DNA of 64,000 nt from Holothuria scabra. Taxonomy: Eukaryota; Echinodermata; Holothuroidea; Aspidochirotida; Holothuriidae. A program made the translations under genes and the position numbers. The notes beneath the pieces were generated by a model that made no database searches, was not told the DNA's origin, and saw only the letters and a program-made list of their open reading frames with translations. Location: assembly GCA_037179385.1 (NCBI GenBank), contig CM074189.1, positions 27,403,648-27,467,647 of the forward strand, read 5' to 3'. Shown here piece after piece: positions 35,266-47,160 of this stretch; within the stretch, counting starts at the first letter, position 1, and each line of letters begins with the position of its first letter.

Positions 35266-38200
35266 TAATTCATCGAGGTGTTACGTGAATTTGGAGTATT
35301 TATATGAGGATTTCTTTGTAGAGATTTATTCTTTTCAAGTGACATGGTCGGGGTTGCTGTGGAGTAAAAAGTTTGATAGTTTAGAGGAGTTTTGTTCACT
35401 GTTTTTTCATAAAGTAAGTTTCTGTTGGAGGGAAACATTGTTATTGGTAGGTAAATATTATTTGTATAAGATGGCGAGTATTAATATTTGTGTTATATCA
35501 AGGTGTCTGGTTATGGTAAATTTGTTATTTTAAAGTTTAAAACTATGTGGAGAATATAACAATGCCCAAGAAGGGCCGTTCAAAGATTTTTTTGTAGAAA
35601 GGAAAGGTTGGCAACAAAGAAAAAGAAAGTATGGGGGTGAATTTCAAGATAAAAGTTATGAAGGGGAGAAAAATGATGATGTCAGAGTTGGGATCAAACA
35701 AAAAAGGCTCTAGTGGATATGAAAATAGTCAGAGGTGTGATGATGGGGACAGTAGGGAACATGACGATCGTAATGTATTATTTACACGTTCCGAAAGATC
35801 TACATGTACATTTTATTTTTCGTTGTTGTGGGTGGTAATTGTTTTTTTCGGTGTTTGGCATTATTGGTTACAGGGAAGATGATCATCTTTATTTAACACA
35901 AGTCATTGTAAGTTCATTATGTACCCCTCCACATATTTACACCACGAGTTGCCATTGCTCAGAAGCTCCACTAAAGAAGAATGCTTAAAAACCAAATTCA
36001 GGGGGAATGTTCTTGGGGATATTTATACATTTAGGGAGAAGTGCACATCATAAGATGAAGAAGTGTTAACATGAACAAATAGTTTAATGTAAAGAGTAGT
36101 CACGGTAGGGTTTTAACATGTTCATTCATATCTTGTTTTATATTTGTATGTGATGAGAGCAACCATTTTTTTTTTTACGCTGGGCGGTGATCTGTTTGAG
36201 ATATTGGGAAGAGGTCTGCATGAATGAAGGTTTTGCACAATCATTCAGGGACTGCTTTGGGTCTTCTGTTGGGGGAGAAGCCCTTGAAAACCAACTGATT
36301 TGGTCTTTTTAAAGGCCATGGATAGTTCATCTCTTGTCAAAAATGTGTTGATTTTGAAATGGTTATTTAAAATTTTGAGGGGGCCATGTGAGTTTGGCTT
36401 TCCTTTTTTACTTGAGGAAGCAAAGACATCCCTTGCCTTCTCCGGGATTTACGTCACTGTAAAACAATTACAAATGATTGCCTTATAATTTTTTATATTT
36501 ATGTTAAACGAACGTAAACATTAAATTTGTACCGTTTGTAGAGGGTTTAGATTGTTGGCTTACACAACGAAGTTTTGAACAGGTACAAGAAAATTCCCAA
36601 TTGTAAATTTTTAGCCAGGTGGTTCATTTCGTAAATTGTAAAGTAGCAAGACACTTATTAATAAGCTAGTCATGCTCTTTTTGTTATGTCACTGGCTGTG
36701 GTGTTACGTTTTACGTTAGCGAAACGTTTATTTTTCATGAAGTCCGTTTCATCTTTGAAAGTGATTTGTTGAGCTATTGCATATGGGTGGTTGGAATGAT
36801 GAAATTTGTCTTTTACGGAGTTTTTTACTGGACAGTGCAGTCTTATTCATAGACCTGGCTTTCTTATTGCTTTTACATATTTTAGGTTATCGCTTGATCA
36901 GTTGCGAGTCGTGGCCATACATAAACTTGCTATATTATTATTTTTATTAGAAAAAGAAATGCATGGAAATTATTAAAACAATTTTTATGCAATGGCAACA
37001 GTTTTGTTCCGTAGTAAGAAGTCACTGTCAGAAAGGCGACAAGAAGTTCTTGATATAGAGTGTAGGAAGAAGCGAAACTGTTTAATGATGTGATGACAGA
37101 CGAATCGCCGCTAATAGTTATAAACTAGGGACATCGATATTTTTGGTATTCGGGTTTCATGAAGGGACGCATAGATGTTGCAATTTATCTTTTATGATTT
37201 GAAAGTGATTGATTCGGTTCTCTGATTTGTGGAGGTCAACGTCGTTCAAGTGTCTATACATTACTAAACTAAGAAGTTACCGGCGAAGGGTTAGTAGTGA
37301 CGTATGTGTGCGGGATTAATATAAATTGGAGAAACAGTGACAATAGGCCTAAGGCTAGAGTGAAATATCATCATATTAACATTTATGTTGAGGGAATGTA
37401 GGTGTAGGTAACGCTGACAAAGGAATTTTTACTTTGCTGTTTTATATTTTTTTTAATTTTATTTCATCATTTGTAAAGATTATGGTAAATCTGAGATATC
37501 GACATTTCTTTTGATTCTCGTTAACTTGTTATTACATGTTACTTACAAAAAATTTTTATTAGGAAAGCTGAGAGTAAACTTGGTGCGGAGCGTACAAAAC
37601 TTTTTAAAAACCATTAATCTTTAAAAAGTCTTTATGTTCAACATTGGAATTTTTTTTCTCTTTTGTTCATTAACATAAATCCATATTCAACCAAGTGACT
37701 ACAACGTTACTGTCATGTATATACAGACTCATTGTCGTTTCCAACATTACGTCATAACAGTGTACTCCACCTGTATTCACTAAACAGCTAAACAAATGGC
37801 ATGTTTTTCCTTATTAACTGCACTACTTAAAATACAATTTTGACTAACGTCTGTTTGATCGAATGGTCTGTCTTGAGCCTGTGGCGCTTTACCATCTTTT
37901 ATCAGAAACCCTCATGCTGTACAAGGAGTTACTAAGGAGCCGGGACATTAGGGATACCTTATATTGAATGCACAAGAAACAGCTTGTAAATGACGTTTGA
38001 AATGTTATCTGATGTGACATTTTGCTCTTTCTACAGTTCTAAATCAACTGCTGTATCATCTTTTCCTGATTTTCTGTGAACTATGAGTTGAAAATGAGCA
38101 AACCTCATTATACCGGCAATCGAGTATTTCTTTGGTGTGTTTCACGTTCCACCTCAACCACATTTCTAAAGTGAATGAACAATGTTCCTGGGTTACAAGT

Positions 38201-38348
38201 GTGGAACTTAACTTAGCTGCTATTGGGCAAAACACAATACAAGTATTTTGGAATGGTATTTTTGTCCCCCTAAAATATAAAAGCACCTTTAAAGTACAAG
38301 ACGACTTGGTATGTCGGCACCGCAACTCGTCTAGACGTTCGTCTTGTT
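35266..38348 (+). mobile_element. Internally deleted Helitron, unit 2 of the head-to-tail pair
   Basis: Aligns with unit 1 along its whole length at an offset of about 3047 bases, with only scattered substitutions and small indels (for example an added ACGTTTTACG-like insertion near 36705 and extra bases near 37650). Its 5' end abuts the 3' end of unit 1 without spacer. In this copy the T run after the OTU Cys codon has seven T, the in-frame length (GGNCFFRCLALL), but upstream frames are broken. The 3' end has GGCACCGCAACTCGTCTAGA, then CGTTCGTCTTGTT. Confidence 0.75.
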
Positions 38349-38615
38349 CCGCAAGATTGTTACTAAAAATAGAACACGTTTCCAAATTTTACATGAAAAA
38401 ACCCCAATTTTACACTCTCAAGAAAGTCATATTTCCACCAAAACTTAAAAACACGAAAGAGAAGTACCATCCCTACAAATTGCACTAAACCGTATTTCGA
38501 TACCACAAAGCATCTACAAGAAGATAGAAATAAAGTGCCGGAAAAGTCAGAAATTGACATCGCGAGAGTAACTGCATTAGTTGCGGTGCTGCCTGCAAGG
38601 CAGGCACCGCAACTA
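38349..38615 (-). repeat. Short hairpin-headed repeat, inverted copy 3
   Basis: Complement of the short repeat found twice at 31532-32216, ending with the hairpin at 38578-38615. It starts immediately after the 3' end of Helitron unit 2. Together with the copies on the left it flanks the Helitron pair with inverted repeats. Confidence 0.7.
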
Positions 38616-41600
38616 AAAACAGAGAGGAGCACTGAAATGTAGCCCTGTTCTCCCTGGTCAGTGCAGGGGAGCTGTTATTTTTGGATGTAGCAAGAACAAA
38701 AATTTTAATTTATGCTAATACTTTAAGATCCACTCTTGAAATTAAGCTGATTAAGCTGGCTCAACGGTATTCCTTCCTTCACTGGGCGGCTCTACTTCAA
38801 TATCATTCCCCGATCAATATCATTCAAGTTCACTAATCTTTAAGTGGTTCATGTAGAACAATACTTTGAAGCATGGGTTTGTACCGCCGACACTTTACGA
38901 GCAGGTGCCTCCAAACTTGAAACGACTGTTTAATTACATCAGGGATTACATTAGCCCCGTCCTTAACAAGGTATTGCATGTAAATGAGCTGGAGAGGAAG
39001 AAGTCCAATTTTTGGAAAACAAAATGCAAAGTTTCCGGAAGTTTCCTGAAAGATATATACACAGATTCTTGTTTGTGTTTTGGCACAAAAACCCTGAATT
39101 ATATATTACGTATACAATACGCGTCGCCGAGGGCGACAGACCGAATAATTTTGTTATTTCTCTGACGATTGGCAATAATGTGGTAGTGCAGAAAACCTCC
39201 CCGTGCGTTAGTGTAACTGTAGGAAGCGAAAAGTACCCTTTTGCCCGTAGTATAAATCCCCGTCTCAGAAGGTGGTGTAAAGCAGCTCTCTAGAAACTAT
39301 CAATTTTGACAGTCGTCAATCGAAGGACCACGCAAGTTGGACGAATTAAGAAGACGGATACAAGAGACAGATTACCATTAGAACTTGTTGGCACAAACCT
39401 CACTTCAAAGCGATGAACCTTAATCCATTTCTGGTATTAGGCCTATATCAGAAACAAATTTAAGTCTATACTATTCTTTTAAACCATGTTACTGAGTAAG
39501 CTTTCCAAATAGACTAGACAAAGAACTCTTTTGGAATTGTAATGTTTGTGCTAAGTTGGACATTTCCCGTTTTTAATAATCTGGGGTTGTGACTTGTAAG
39601 TTATAAGTTTTCATTTCATCTTCGTCTTCCATATCGGAGTCGTCGTCGGAACTATTACCCTCCTCGTACTCCCCATAGGTCATCAATTTTTGAACCTCAT
39701 CTATAAACAGCTTGGCAGCATTTTTAACGAACTGACCCATGTGTGATAGTTGTGAAAAATTCTTCGACGATGACTGGTCCTTAAATGAAGGTACAGACGT
39801 TAACATCTGTTGAGAAAAAGGCTTACATGGTTGAAACACTTGACCACCTCCTTTATAGGATATGCACGTACGTTTCATGTTTTTTTTTTACTCACGTATA
39901 CAGTACGTATCCCAGTTTAATGCATAGTATCTAAAGACTACATCATTAGCGGTAGCGTCTGGTAAGTTGCAAGAATCCTCTCTCACCGTAGATTTTACCT
40001 CATCTTAAGTTGGCACCTAGGCTGCTTGACCAACTTCTTGTTTTTCGTTGCATTCATTCAAATGTTTTCAAAAATTTCTTCAAGACACGTTTTGCATGTT
40101 AGTCTGGTACGTCTTACAGCATTCAGGACTGTAACATTCTTCATGGGATGAAATGTCTCTGAAACAAAACCAACAATTTTTCCTTAAACGGTTCTCCAGA
40201 TTTCCTACCTCACGGTAAATATTCTATGAGGTACCGTTTCTGACAATATTTTATAACATAAATATATTTATGTTATGTTATTTATTCAAAATATATTGAT
40301 TATAGTTCCAATATATTTAGGTTATGATACAGCAAGTCCAATATATTTAGGTTATGATATAGAAAGTGATATAAATGTGTTATATTATGAATCCAATATA
40401 AATAGGTTATATTACTACTCTGTATGAATGGGTCATGGGTAAATTGTCTTAGTTTACGAGTAATCCATATAGTTTATAAAATTGCAATATATATAGGCTA
40501 TGAGTGGAAATGCAGCTCGAACAAACGAATGGCATTACGTCACGAAGATAGGCGTGATCACAGTTGGATGGGCGTGACAGTATAGTGTAAGAAGGCGGGG
40601 TCATATTTTTGTTCAAGCATCTCGAAGAATTCATTGAATTTTTTGAAAAAGAAACTTGCTACAACTAGATTACCGAAATTGAAGATTTCTGTGCCCTCGT
40701 GGAGACGCTATATAGCAGAGCCCGTGGTAGCCCGCGGGGCGGACGGATTTTTTCGTCCAGCTCATCGCTACGAAAAACTGGCGGCAGCCTAAACGGGCTG
40801 CAGCCACAGAGACGCTACGCAGGCTAAGCCCGTGGCTGCCAAGAGAGTCACGGTACCGGGACAAAATCGAAAAAAAGATATGGACAGTTTGTACAAGGCA
40901 GTTGGGCGACCCTCAAAATATGAGCTAGGCCTAGACCCAGTACTCTAAAACTTCATTGTTACTGCACTTCATACATCAACAGCCTAGTTGATAGAAATAA
41001 CCTTTCAACTTCTTTAACTCACAGTCACATATTGCCTATGCAATGTTTACGAAATAACGTTTTTGTTACTGTAAGCGTCATTGCCTTCTCTGTACTTCGT
41101 GTAACTCAACCGCTAAAGGTGGCCGATCGGTATATTTACTTCTAAAATCCTGTCGGTAATCAAACCCCGACGTCTCTCTTGCTGTCAAATACAATAATAA
41201 TGACACTATTTTCAGTCCCTGCGAATGTCTTTTGGAAAATTTTGAGATGTTACTGCAAAGAAAATAGTCGCTTCATCGGAACGGTAAGGGTTCTACATCT
41301 GTCGACTGCTATAGCACTGCTGGCTGACAGATATGAATGACAAAGGTCATGTGACCTAATATATGTTTATTCATACCACGATTTACAGACTACCGACTTT
41401 GATTGGACTGGACATTGAGAGGCTACTACATATTATTCATCCTTAAATATAGGATGAATAAAATAAAGAGATAACATAAAAATTATGACGTCATAGAAAC
41501 CAATTGTCCCAAGTCTCTCATTGAGGAGCGATACCTGAATGGTAGTCTGATATGTCAGCAAAAAGCCATGAATTTACTTGGTAGATAAGGAGCAAGGTCT

Positions 41601-41916
41601 CCTTAGGAAGAATCCGTTGGAATTATGTCAACATCTTTTACCGTTCTCCAAGATACACCTCTTCAAAGTTTGAAAGTTTCTGAAGCAACTTGTTGGTTAT
41701 GCAAAAATATTGATGCTGAGTGTTGCACAGTGTTGACATTTCTTTTGGTAACCGTACATTAATGATCTCTGAAATGTTCATCAGATAGTTTATAGTTTGG
41801 CGATTGATACTGATGATTTTCAAGGACACAATTTCAACTTTCAAAATAAACCCTTCAGGAAACACTGTTACAACTGCCCTTGAAATGAAGATTGCAAAAA
41901 CAAAGGATAGGATTTG
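38616..41916. other. Intergenic, no gene recognised
   Basis: Two weak candidates only. A plus-strand frame at 38866-39165 overlaps another at 39012-39293 and matches nothing I know. A minus-strand frame at 39573-39878 (101 codons, true ATG, acidic C-terminus EEGNSSDDDSDMEDEDE) might be a real small protein or an exon, but I cannot assign it. The minus-strand frame 41638-41934 is likewise unassigned. At 40255-40500 there is an AT-rich array of CAATATATTTAGGTTATGAT-type phrases. Confidence 0.35.
40255..40500. repeat. AT-rich motif array (AATATATTTAGGTTATGATA)
   Basis: At least six imperfect copies of ATATATTTAGGTTAT or ATAAATAGGTTATAT spaced about 25-35 bases, preceded by ATTTATGTTATGTTATTTAT. 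Looks like another motif-array locus with a less clear boundary. Confidence 0.5.
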
Positions 41917-42188
41917 CCATATCCCAGGTAACATTCCTATATGGGACCCTTAATAATTAATAAGTGGCTTGTGTGGGTCCCTTATTGACACATATGACCC
42001 ACATGGGATAGTTCTGGGGCCCATGTTAACAACTGAAATGTGGGGAAAATATGGGTCAAGCCTGTAATATCCCACAGACATGTGGGCTACCCATTTGGGC
42101 CCCTTATTAATAGCGGATGCAAAATTTAATGGGTTCCATATAGGTTTACCCACATGGGGCCCATATAGGTTTGTTACCTGGGATATGG
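41917..42188. mobile_element. CCCATAT motif-array element with 28-bp terminal inverted repeats
   Basis: Left end CCATATCCCAGGTAACA then TTCCTATATGGG; the right end on the minus strand reads CCATATCCCAGGTAACAAAC then CTATATGGG. The interior is an array of CCCATAT, ATATGGG and CCCACATGGG motifs in both orientations. ATAT on both sides of CCCAGG...CCTGGG could be a 4-base target duplication. No coding capacity. A clear small non-autonomous element. Confidence 0.8.
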
Positions 42189-44180
42189 TATGTCCCTTCA
42201 TATGACATGTCCCTCCCATGACATCACAATATTTCCATATTGAGCTCATATTTATGCATGATTAAGTGCAAAGCAGAAATAAACCTGTAAAATGTCCAAT
42301 TTTTAACCGATATGGGAATTGCGGGAAATTTTCTTGGTTTTTAATTCTTTCTACATTAAATACCTGCGGTCATTTTGGTGTCATACTAACTTTTACAGAC
42401 CTATAGAGGGTGTGCGTACTAGAAAAAGGCAAATACGGTATGCCGTACATACTGTGCAAAAGTACTGGATTTTGTAGAGGTATGGTTGTCAGCCATAGAG
42501 AAGGTAGTTCCCATAGAAGAATCCGATTAGCGCTTGTTTTAGTGACTGTAGACCGCCATATAGTGGTGTTCATCAGCCTAAAATCGTCTTTATTTATTGT
42601 TTACATAAATTTCAAACCCTCATATTTAGTGAAATTGGAGAATTCAAGATACAAATTAGTGTACAACCATCCATCATGATGATAGAGGTAAGCAAGGAAA
42701 TTGAAAGATTTAAAGGTGACGGACCCCAGTTATGGCCGACTGAAATCAGACCATCATATATCTTGCCGCTGCCTTGTTATGTTGTCAGCTGCCCGGGGAA
42801 CACTCATGGGAGACTTGGCCAAGTCTGGCCCACAGAGCTTTCTTTCCCCAAGCGGGCCAAGCGTTGGAAGGGGCGGTCACCATGAATCCATCAAAATTAT
42901 CGATTGAGACGCTGGCCAGTATCAGGCAATTGACTAAGTCAATCCCATTCAACAACAATGAAAATAGATAAGAAAGAACTCGAAAACATCAATTTTCCAT
43001 TACCATTCTACCAGTAAAAATCATATTGCATGGTTCGCCTCCTGTTAATTCGAAAGAACGACTGGAAATGTAGACTATAGCAAACACAACGGTTTTAAAT
43101 TCCTACACTGTACACATTATGTAGTACGAGATACATACGTACATGTACCGTACGGAAGTTGTCATAACAAGCAGGTAGTGGGTAGGTATATCATATCATA
43201 AAGTGAACGTACGTACTGAACAATACGTAAAAGTAAACACAAACCAGGACTAACGTTAGTGTTTCTTACGAAGTAAATCTACCTTTGTTTTAGGGAAGGA
43301 AGGGCTATTGAAGTTTTTCACAGCTTCGTTCGATATGTTTTGCTTTTAGTACTTCGTTTACTCGGGTAAGAAAATAAAATATGTTGTCCTTTCTCCCCAA
43401 CAAAATCCTAGGCCAGTAACAAGCCGGCCATTAAGTTACATTACGTTTGTGTATTGTTACTAACGACGTTAGAGTATACAACAAGCTGACATGAAGTGTA
43501 ACGATAAAAATTAAAAATATTTAACGATAACTTAGCCTAAGCCTTGGAAATATTCTTTTTATTCCCCTGTCTTTTAATTTCTTACTTGCTACAGATCTAG
43601 GCAATCACATAGTAAATATACTGTAAGTGACAAATATCCTCCTGATAGTGTGACAGTCTGCATGTGATTGTGAAGGCACTCTGCAACCATTCATATGACT
43701 CATTGCTTGTCAGTAGGGTGTAACACTAACACATTAAGCTATCCAGCCTAGCCCTTGAACAGGACCCAGCATTACGCTCCTATACACTTCATTTCTGGGC
43801 CCTTGCCCGGTATACACAAAAGCACAGCTCATTTGCCTACTCACGCGTGAGTAGACATCCCTCACGTCCCCAAAAAGATACCTTTTCTCACCAAACTTTC
43901 CACAGATGATCTTTGTCATCACATTCACCTTCCACACAAGTCTGTTAACGAAATAAGACCTTTAAAAGGGAAATTTTGGCAGGATAATTCTGCGAGTAAC
44001 GTTAAGCCTGTGCAGAGTAATTTTTCAGTAGAAGAAGTCAGTGTTTGTCATGTGATCTCATATAAAACGGGGAAACCTACACAGTGACTGTACAATTTCG
44101 TAATGTACAGAGAGCTTACTATATGACGTACAAGTATTGACTAGCCGCGCTTGCTAATTGCTCTTCGATAGCTTGTTGAG
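42189..44180. other. Intergenic upstream of CEP164
   Basis: No gene recognised. The bidirectional-type promoter at the right edge would allow a divergent gene here, but no convincing minus-strand exon was found. Confidence 0.4.
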
Positions 44181-44204
44181 CGGAAGTCCTTCCCATCATG
44201 CAAC
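44181..44204 (+). promoter_or_regulatory. Candidate CEP164 promoter: ETS site plus ZNF143/THAP11-like site
   Basis: CGGAAGT at 44181-44187 is a consensus ETS (GABPA-type) site. It is followed at 44190-44204 by TTCCCATCATGCAAC, which resembles the ZNF143/THAP11 motif (TTCCCANNATGC). This pair is typical of TATA-less housekeeping promoters in animals. It lies on the plus strand 3.4 kb upstream of the CEP164 start codon. Motif matches are seen; promoter function is inferred. Confidence 0.45.
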
Positions 44205-44312
44205 ACAGTAGCAGACGATCAAGCTGTCAAGATGTCGATGTTGCTAGGAAGGATGGCACCACATTTTTCCTGCCTTTTGCTATGAATTCGCTGGTATTAA
44301 ACATTCCAGAAG
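44205..44312 (+). other. CEP164: Candidate 5' untranslated first exon of CEP164
   Basis: Follows the putative promoter and ends CCAGAAG before a good donor GTATAAGT at 44313. A short upstream open frame (ATG at about 44232) ends after 18 codons, so the exon would be non-coding. It would splice to an acceptor before 47565. The transcription start is not known. Confidence 0.35.
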
Positions 44313-45622
44313 GTATAAGTGGTATTTAAGAATGCTCAAAATCATTATGTTAACTCAAATCTGTTCTATGGACCATACCATCGTAATTAGAGCTCAGTTT
44401 GTTGTTTTGGCTTAAAACATCGTTACCTTTGTACATGTAGGCCAGTGACTGTAGTAAGGAGTGACTAGAACTTAGGAGCGGATTATACGGTCACGTTCAG
44501 TGACTAATCCAGCCAAGCCTACGCTCCAACTTCCAGTGTTCTTAGCCCTTGAACAGGACCCAGCATTACGTTCCTATGCTATACACTTCGTAGTAAGGAA
44601 TGACTAGAAGGAGCGGATTATACGGTCACGTTCAGTGACTAAGTGTTCCATGCGTATGGCGGTTTTCAGTACTTAGCATTCTTTCTCGATGCATACAAAC
44701 TGTACTGTAGCCTTAGGCCTAGGCTAGGCTATACTAAAATGGTCCCAAATAATGAAATATTGACATGCACAAAGATTTGACTGCTGACAGTTTCTCCAAG
44801 TTCTAACTTAGTTCTACTGTAAATCAAGTAGGCCTAGTCTAGGCCTAGGCCTAACTTAGGCCCAGTTACTGGTTAGTACTGAGTAGTACATTGTTAGAAG
44901 GCCTATACAGTACAGGCCATACTGGAAAGTAGGGCCTTTCACGGAAAGATCTTTGGCGTACGAAAATGTATGCCAACAAGTTTGGCGTAGGGCATAACCG
45001 GCTGCTACAGGAAAAATTACAACAGTTGGTTTAAAATTGTAATGTTGGTGTGGCAAATAATTCCAAACACCTCCACCTCGGAGTTGGCATGATTCTTTGG
45101 CATATGGCAAATGTACTTTAGTGTGGAGTACAGGTAACTCATGCAAGACATTTTTTCCTTTGGGCCTACTAGAACTTCTGTAGGACTGAGCCCTAAGCCG
45201 TATGCAGTAATAAATGCAGATCTTGCCAAAGGTTTATGTTGATGTGTCTCAGAGTCTTTCCAGTTCAAGTCCCTAGGCCCTCGCCTTCAATCATCGCCTT
45301 GTACAGTATACTACGCTCCATAGACTAGGCTCCAAATTACTACACGAAGCAAAGTGCTAATGGAGCATAGTGTGTGGGGCCTGATTGAGGACTACCTCAG
45401 CCCCTGCCCCCTCCTCCCCCCCAAGTTCATCCCATCACCTCAAAGTCTTAACAAGTTTGTCCCTTAACTACAAGTTTGCTTCAAGTGCCGACTAGTTCGC
45501 AACCAGTCATGCTAGCAAAGTCTTAACTAGGTCTACTGTAGACCTAGTTAATCATTTTGTGGCCTAGGCCTAGCCTACATGTTAAAAATGTAGGCCTATC
45601 AATGGAGTGAAATTCACCTTTT

Positions 45623-45720
45623 ATTCCCCTTTAGAGGTAAAAATAAATTTTGAGTTTAGTTGGTTGAAAAAAATTCCCCTTTAGAGGTAAAAATAAATTT
45701 TGAGTTTAGTTGGTTAAAAA
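45623..45720. repeat. 50-bp unit tandemly duplicated
   Basis: ATTCCCCTTTAGAGGTAAAA and the next 30 bases are repeated exactly once, ending in a poly-A run. Inside the putative first CEP164 intron. Confidence 0.9.
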
Positions 45721-46185
45721 AAAAAAACAGGTTATTTTAGGTCTTTAGTGTTGTGTTTGTTTTTCTGTGGTTAATACCATATTGAGCTTAAGCTGAATCT
45801 GATTCATTGTTTATGGACAGAAACATTAGGATAACCTTTGTGTGATTTTCATTTCCAGGGTAATTAGAAAAGGAAGGCAACCAAAGAAAAAATATGCTTT
45901 CTAATTGATTTTTAAATTTATACAAACTGAGTATATTAGCCCTGTTTTCTATATTTTGGATGTTCTATTGTTTCATTTTCATCGGGAAAGAAAAAAAACT
46001 ACCATGAATATCAGCCCCGTTTTCTTTCTTCTTTTTTATATTTTATCAAAACAGGTAGTGTTTGCTTTAAGACTTACAGTGTAGGTACATTAGAACTGAA
46101 CAGACCCACAGAAAATGTTATTTGTCAAAGCAAACAAGGGGAGCAGCCACAGTATAAAAAGTTGAGAACTGCATCAGTGGAGGCT

Positions 46186-46204
46186 TGTGTGTGTGTGTGT
46201 GTGT
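46186..46204. repeat. (TG)n microsatellite
   Basis: About nine TG units followed by a G-rich stretch, in intron 1. Confidence 0.9.
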
Positions 46205-46923
46205 GGGAGGGGGTATCCCAACAATGCCCTTGGTACTATTTTTCCATATTTTCTATAGTTTACTTACAAGTACAGCACTTTGTACTGGACAGTAGTATTG
46301 TTCTCTTTATTGTGGAATCCCTGTATAAGGAGGATAATTTCTAAATGAGTCTTTCAAGGAAGCCCCCTTCATACACTAAGAGGGTTACAGTAACAACTTA
46401 GTTTAATTGAATTGAAAATTCTTAAGGGCCAACAGTGTGGTTCAGTGTTTATTAAATAGTGTTGAGTTGACTTTGATTGTTAAGATTCCATTAAATCACT
46501 GTATATTAAAGTTATCACCAAGCTCAGTTGTGGGGAACCACTTACTACAGGGCCTACTCCTACTGTACAGTATAAGATTACTGTAAGTAATCTTCTTCAG
46601 TGCCAAAATTGGAAAACAAATTTTCTTTTGTGCATCAAAGTGCTATGGTATTCTATTGTACTTGAATTCAAGTGCTTATAATGTTCAGTATTAAATATTA
46701 AGCTTTTCAGGCTGTTGTACAGTATACAACTTTTGTTGATTACAGTATTTACTGCAAAATCCATCCACCAGGGCTGAAATTTAGCACATTGTCCAATCAT
46801 CCCTGACAGGTAGGCTACATTGTCCAATCATGAGTAGATTTTATTTGCAATCAGCTAGTTAAACTTCCCTACATTGAGCAAGAAAACAAATATGGAATTC
46901 TAGACAGAATTGGTACAGTGGTA

Positions 46924-47160
46924 CAGGGCTGGAATTAATCGAAGGCCACGAAGGCCATGGCCTTTGCATCTTCAGCAATGGCCTTGATGCCCTATAAAAT
47001 TTAATGACCATCAAGGCCATTTGGCCTCTATGCCCTTCCTGTGAGATTACATAGTGGTCAATACAAAATCACTTGTTTGGCCTTGTTGTCCTCTCATGAG
47101 ATGCCCTTAAAACTGATAGGAAGATGGCCTTGCCCTGCTGGAACCTTAATTCCAGCCCTG
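46924..47160. mobile_element. hAT-like MITE with AAGGCCAT motif array
   Basis: Exact 15-base terminal inverted repeats CAGGGCTGGAATTAA / TTAATTCCAGCCCTG, flanked on both sides by GTGGTA (46918-46923 and 47161-47166) as a target duplication. The interior has repeated AAGGCCAT, ATGGCCTT and GGCCTTG in both orientations. CAGGG termini suggest the hAT superfamily, although hAT duplications are normally 8 bases, so the superfamily call is tentative. Insertion lies within the putative CEP164 intron 1. Confidence 0.8.

Larger units (their letters stand above)
43745..44645. repeat. Local duplications upstream of and within CEP164 intron 1
   Basis: CCCTTGAACAGGACCCAGCA, continuing into TTACG, occurs at about 43752 and again at 44546. 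GGAGCGGATTATACGGTCAC with GTTCAGTGACTAA occurs at about 44476 and 44612. The pieces are reshuffled, as expected from local duplication or repair copying around the promoter. Confidence 0.6.

Noticed and set aside
38866..39293. Two overlapping plus-strand frames that might form one frameshifted protein
   Set aside because: I could not match the combined sequence to any family or find splice sites, so I leave it as unassigned.
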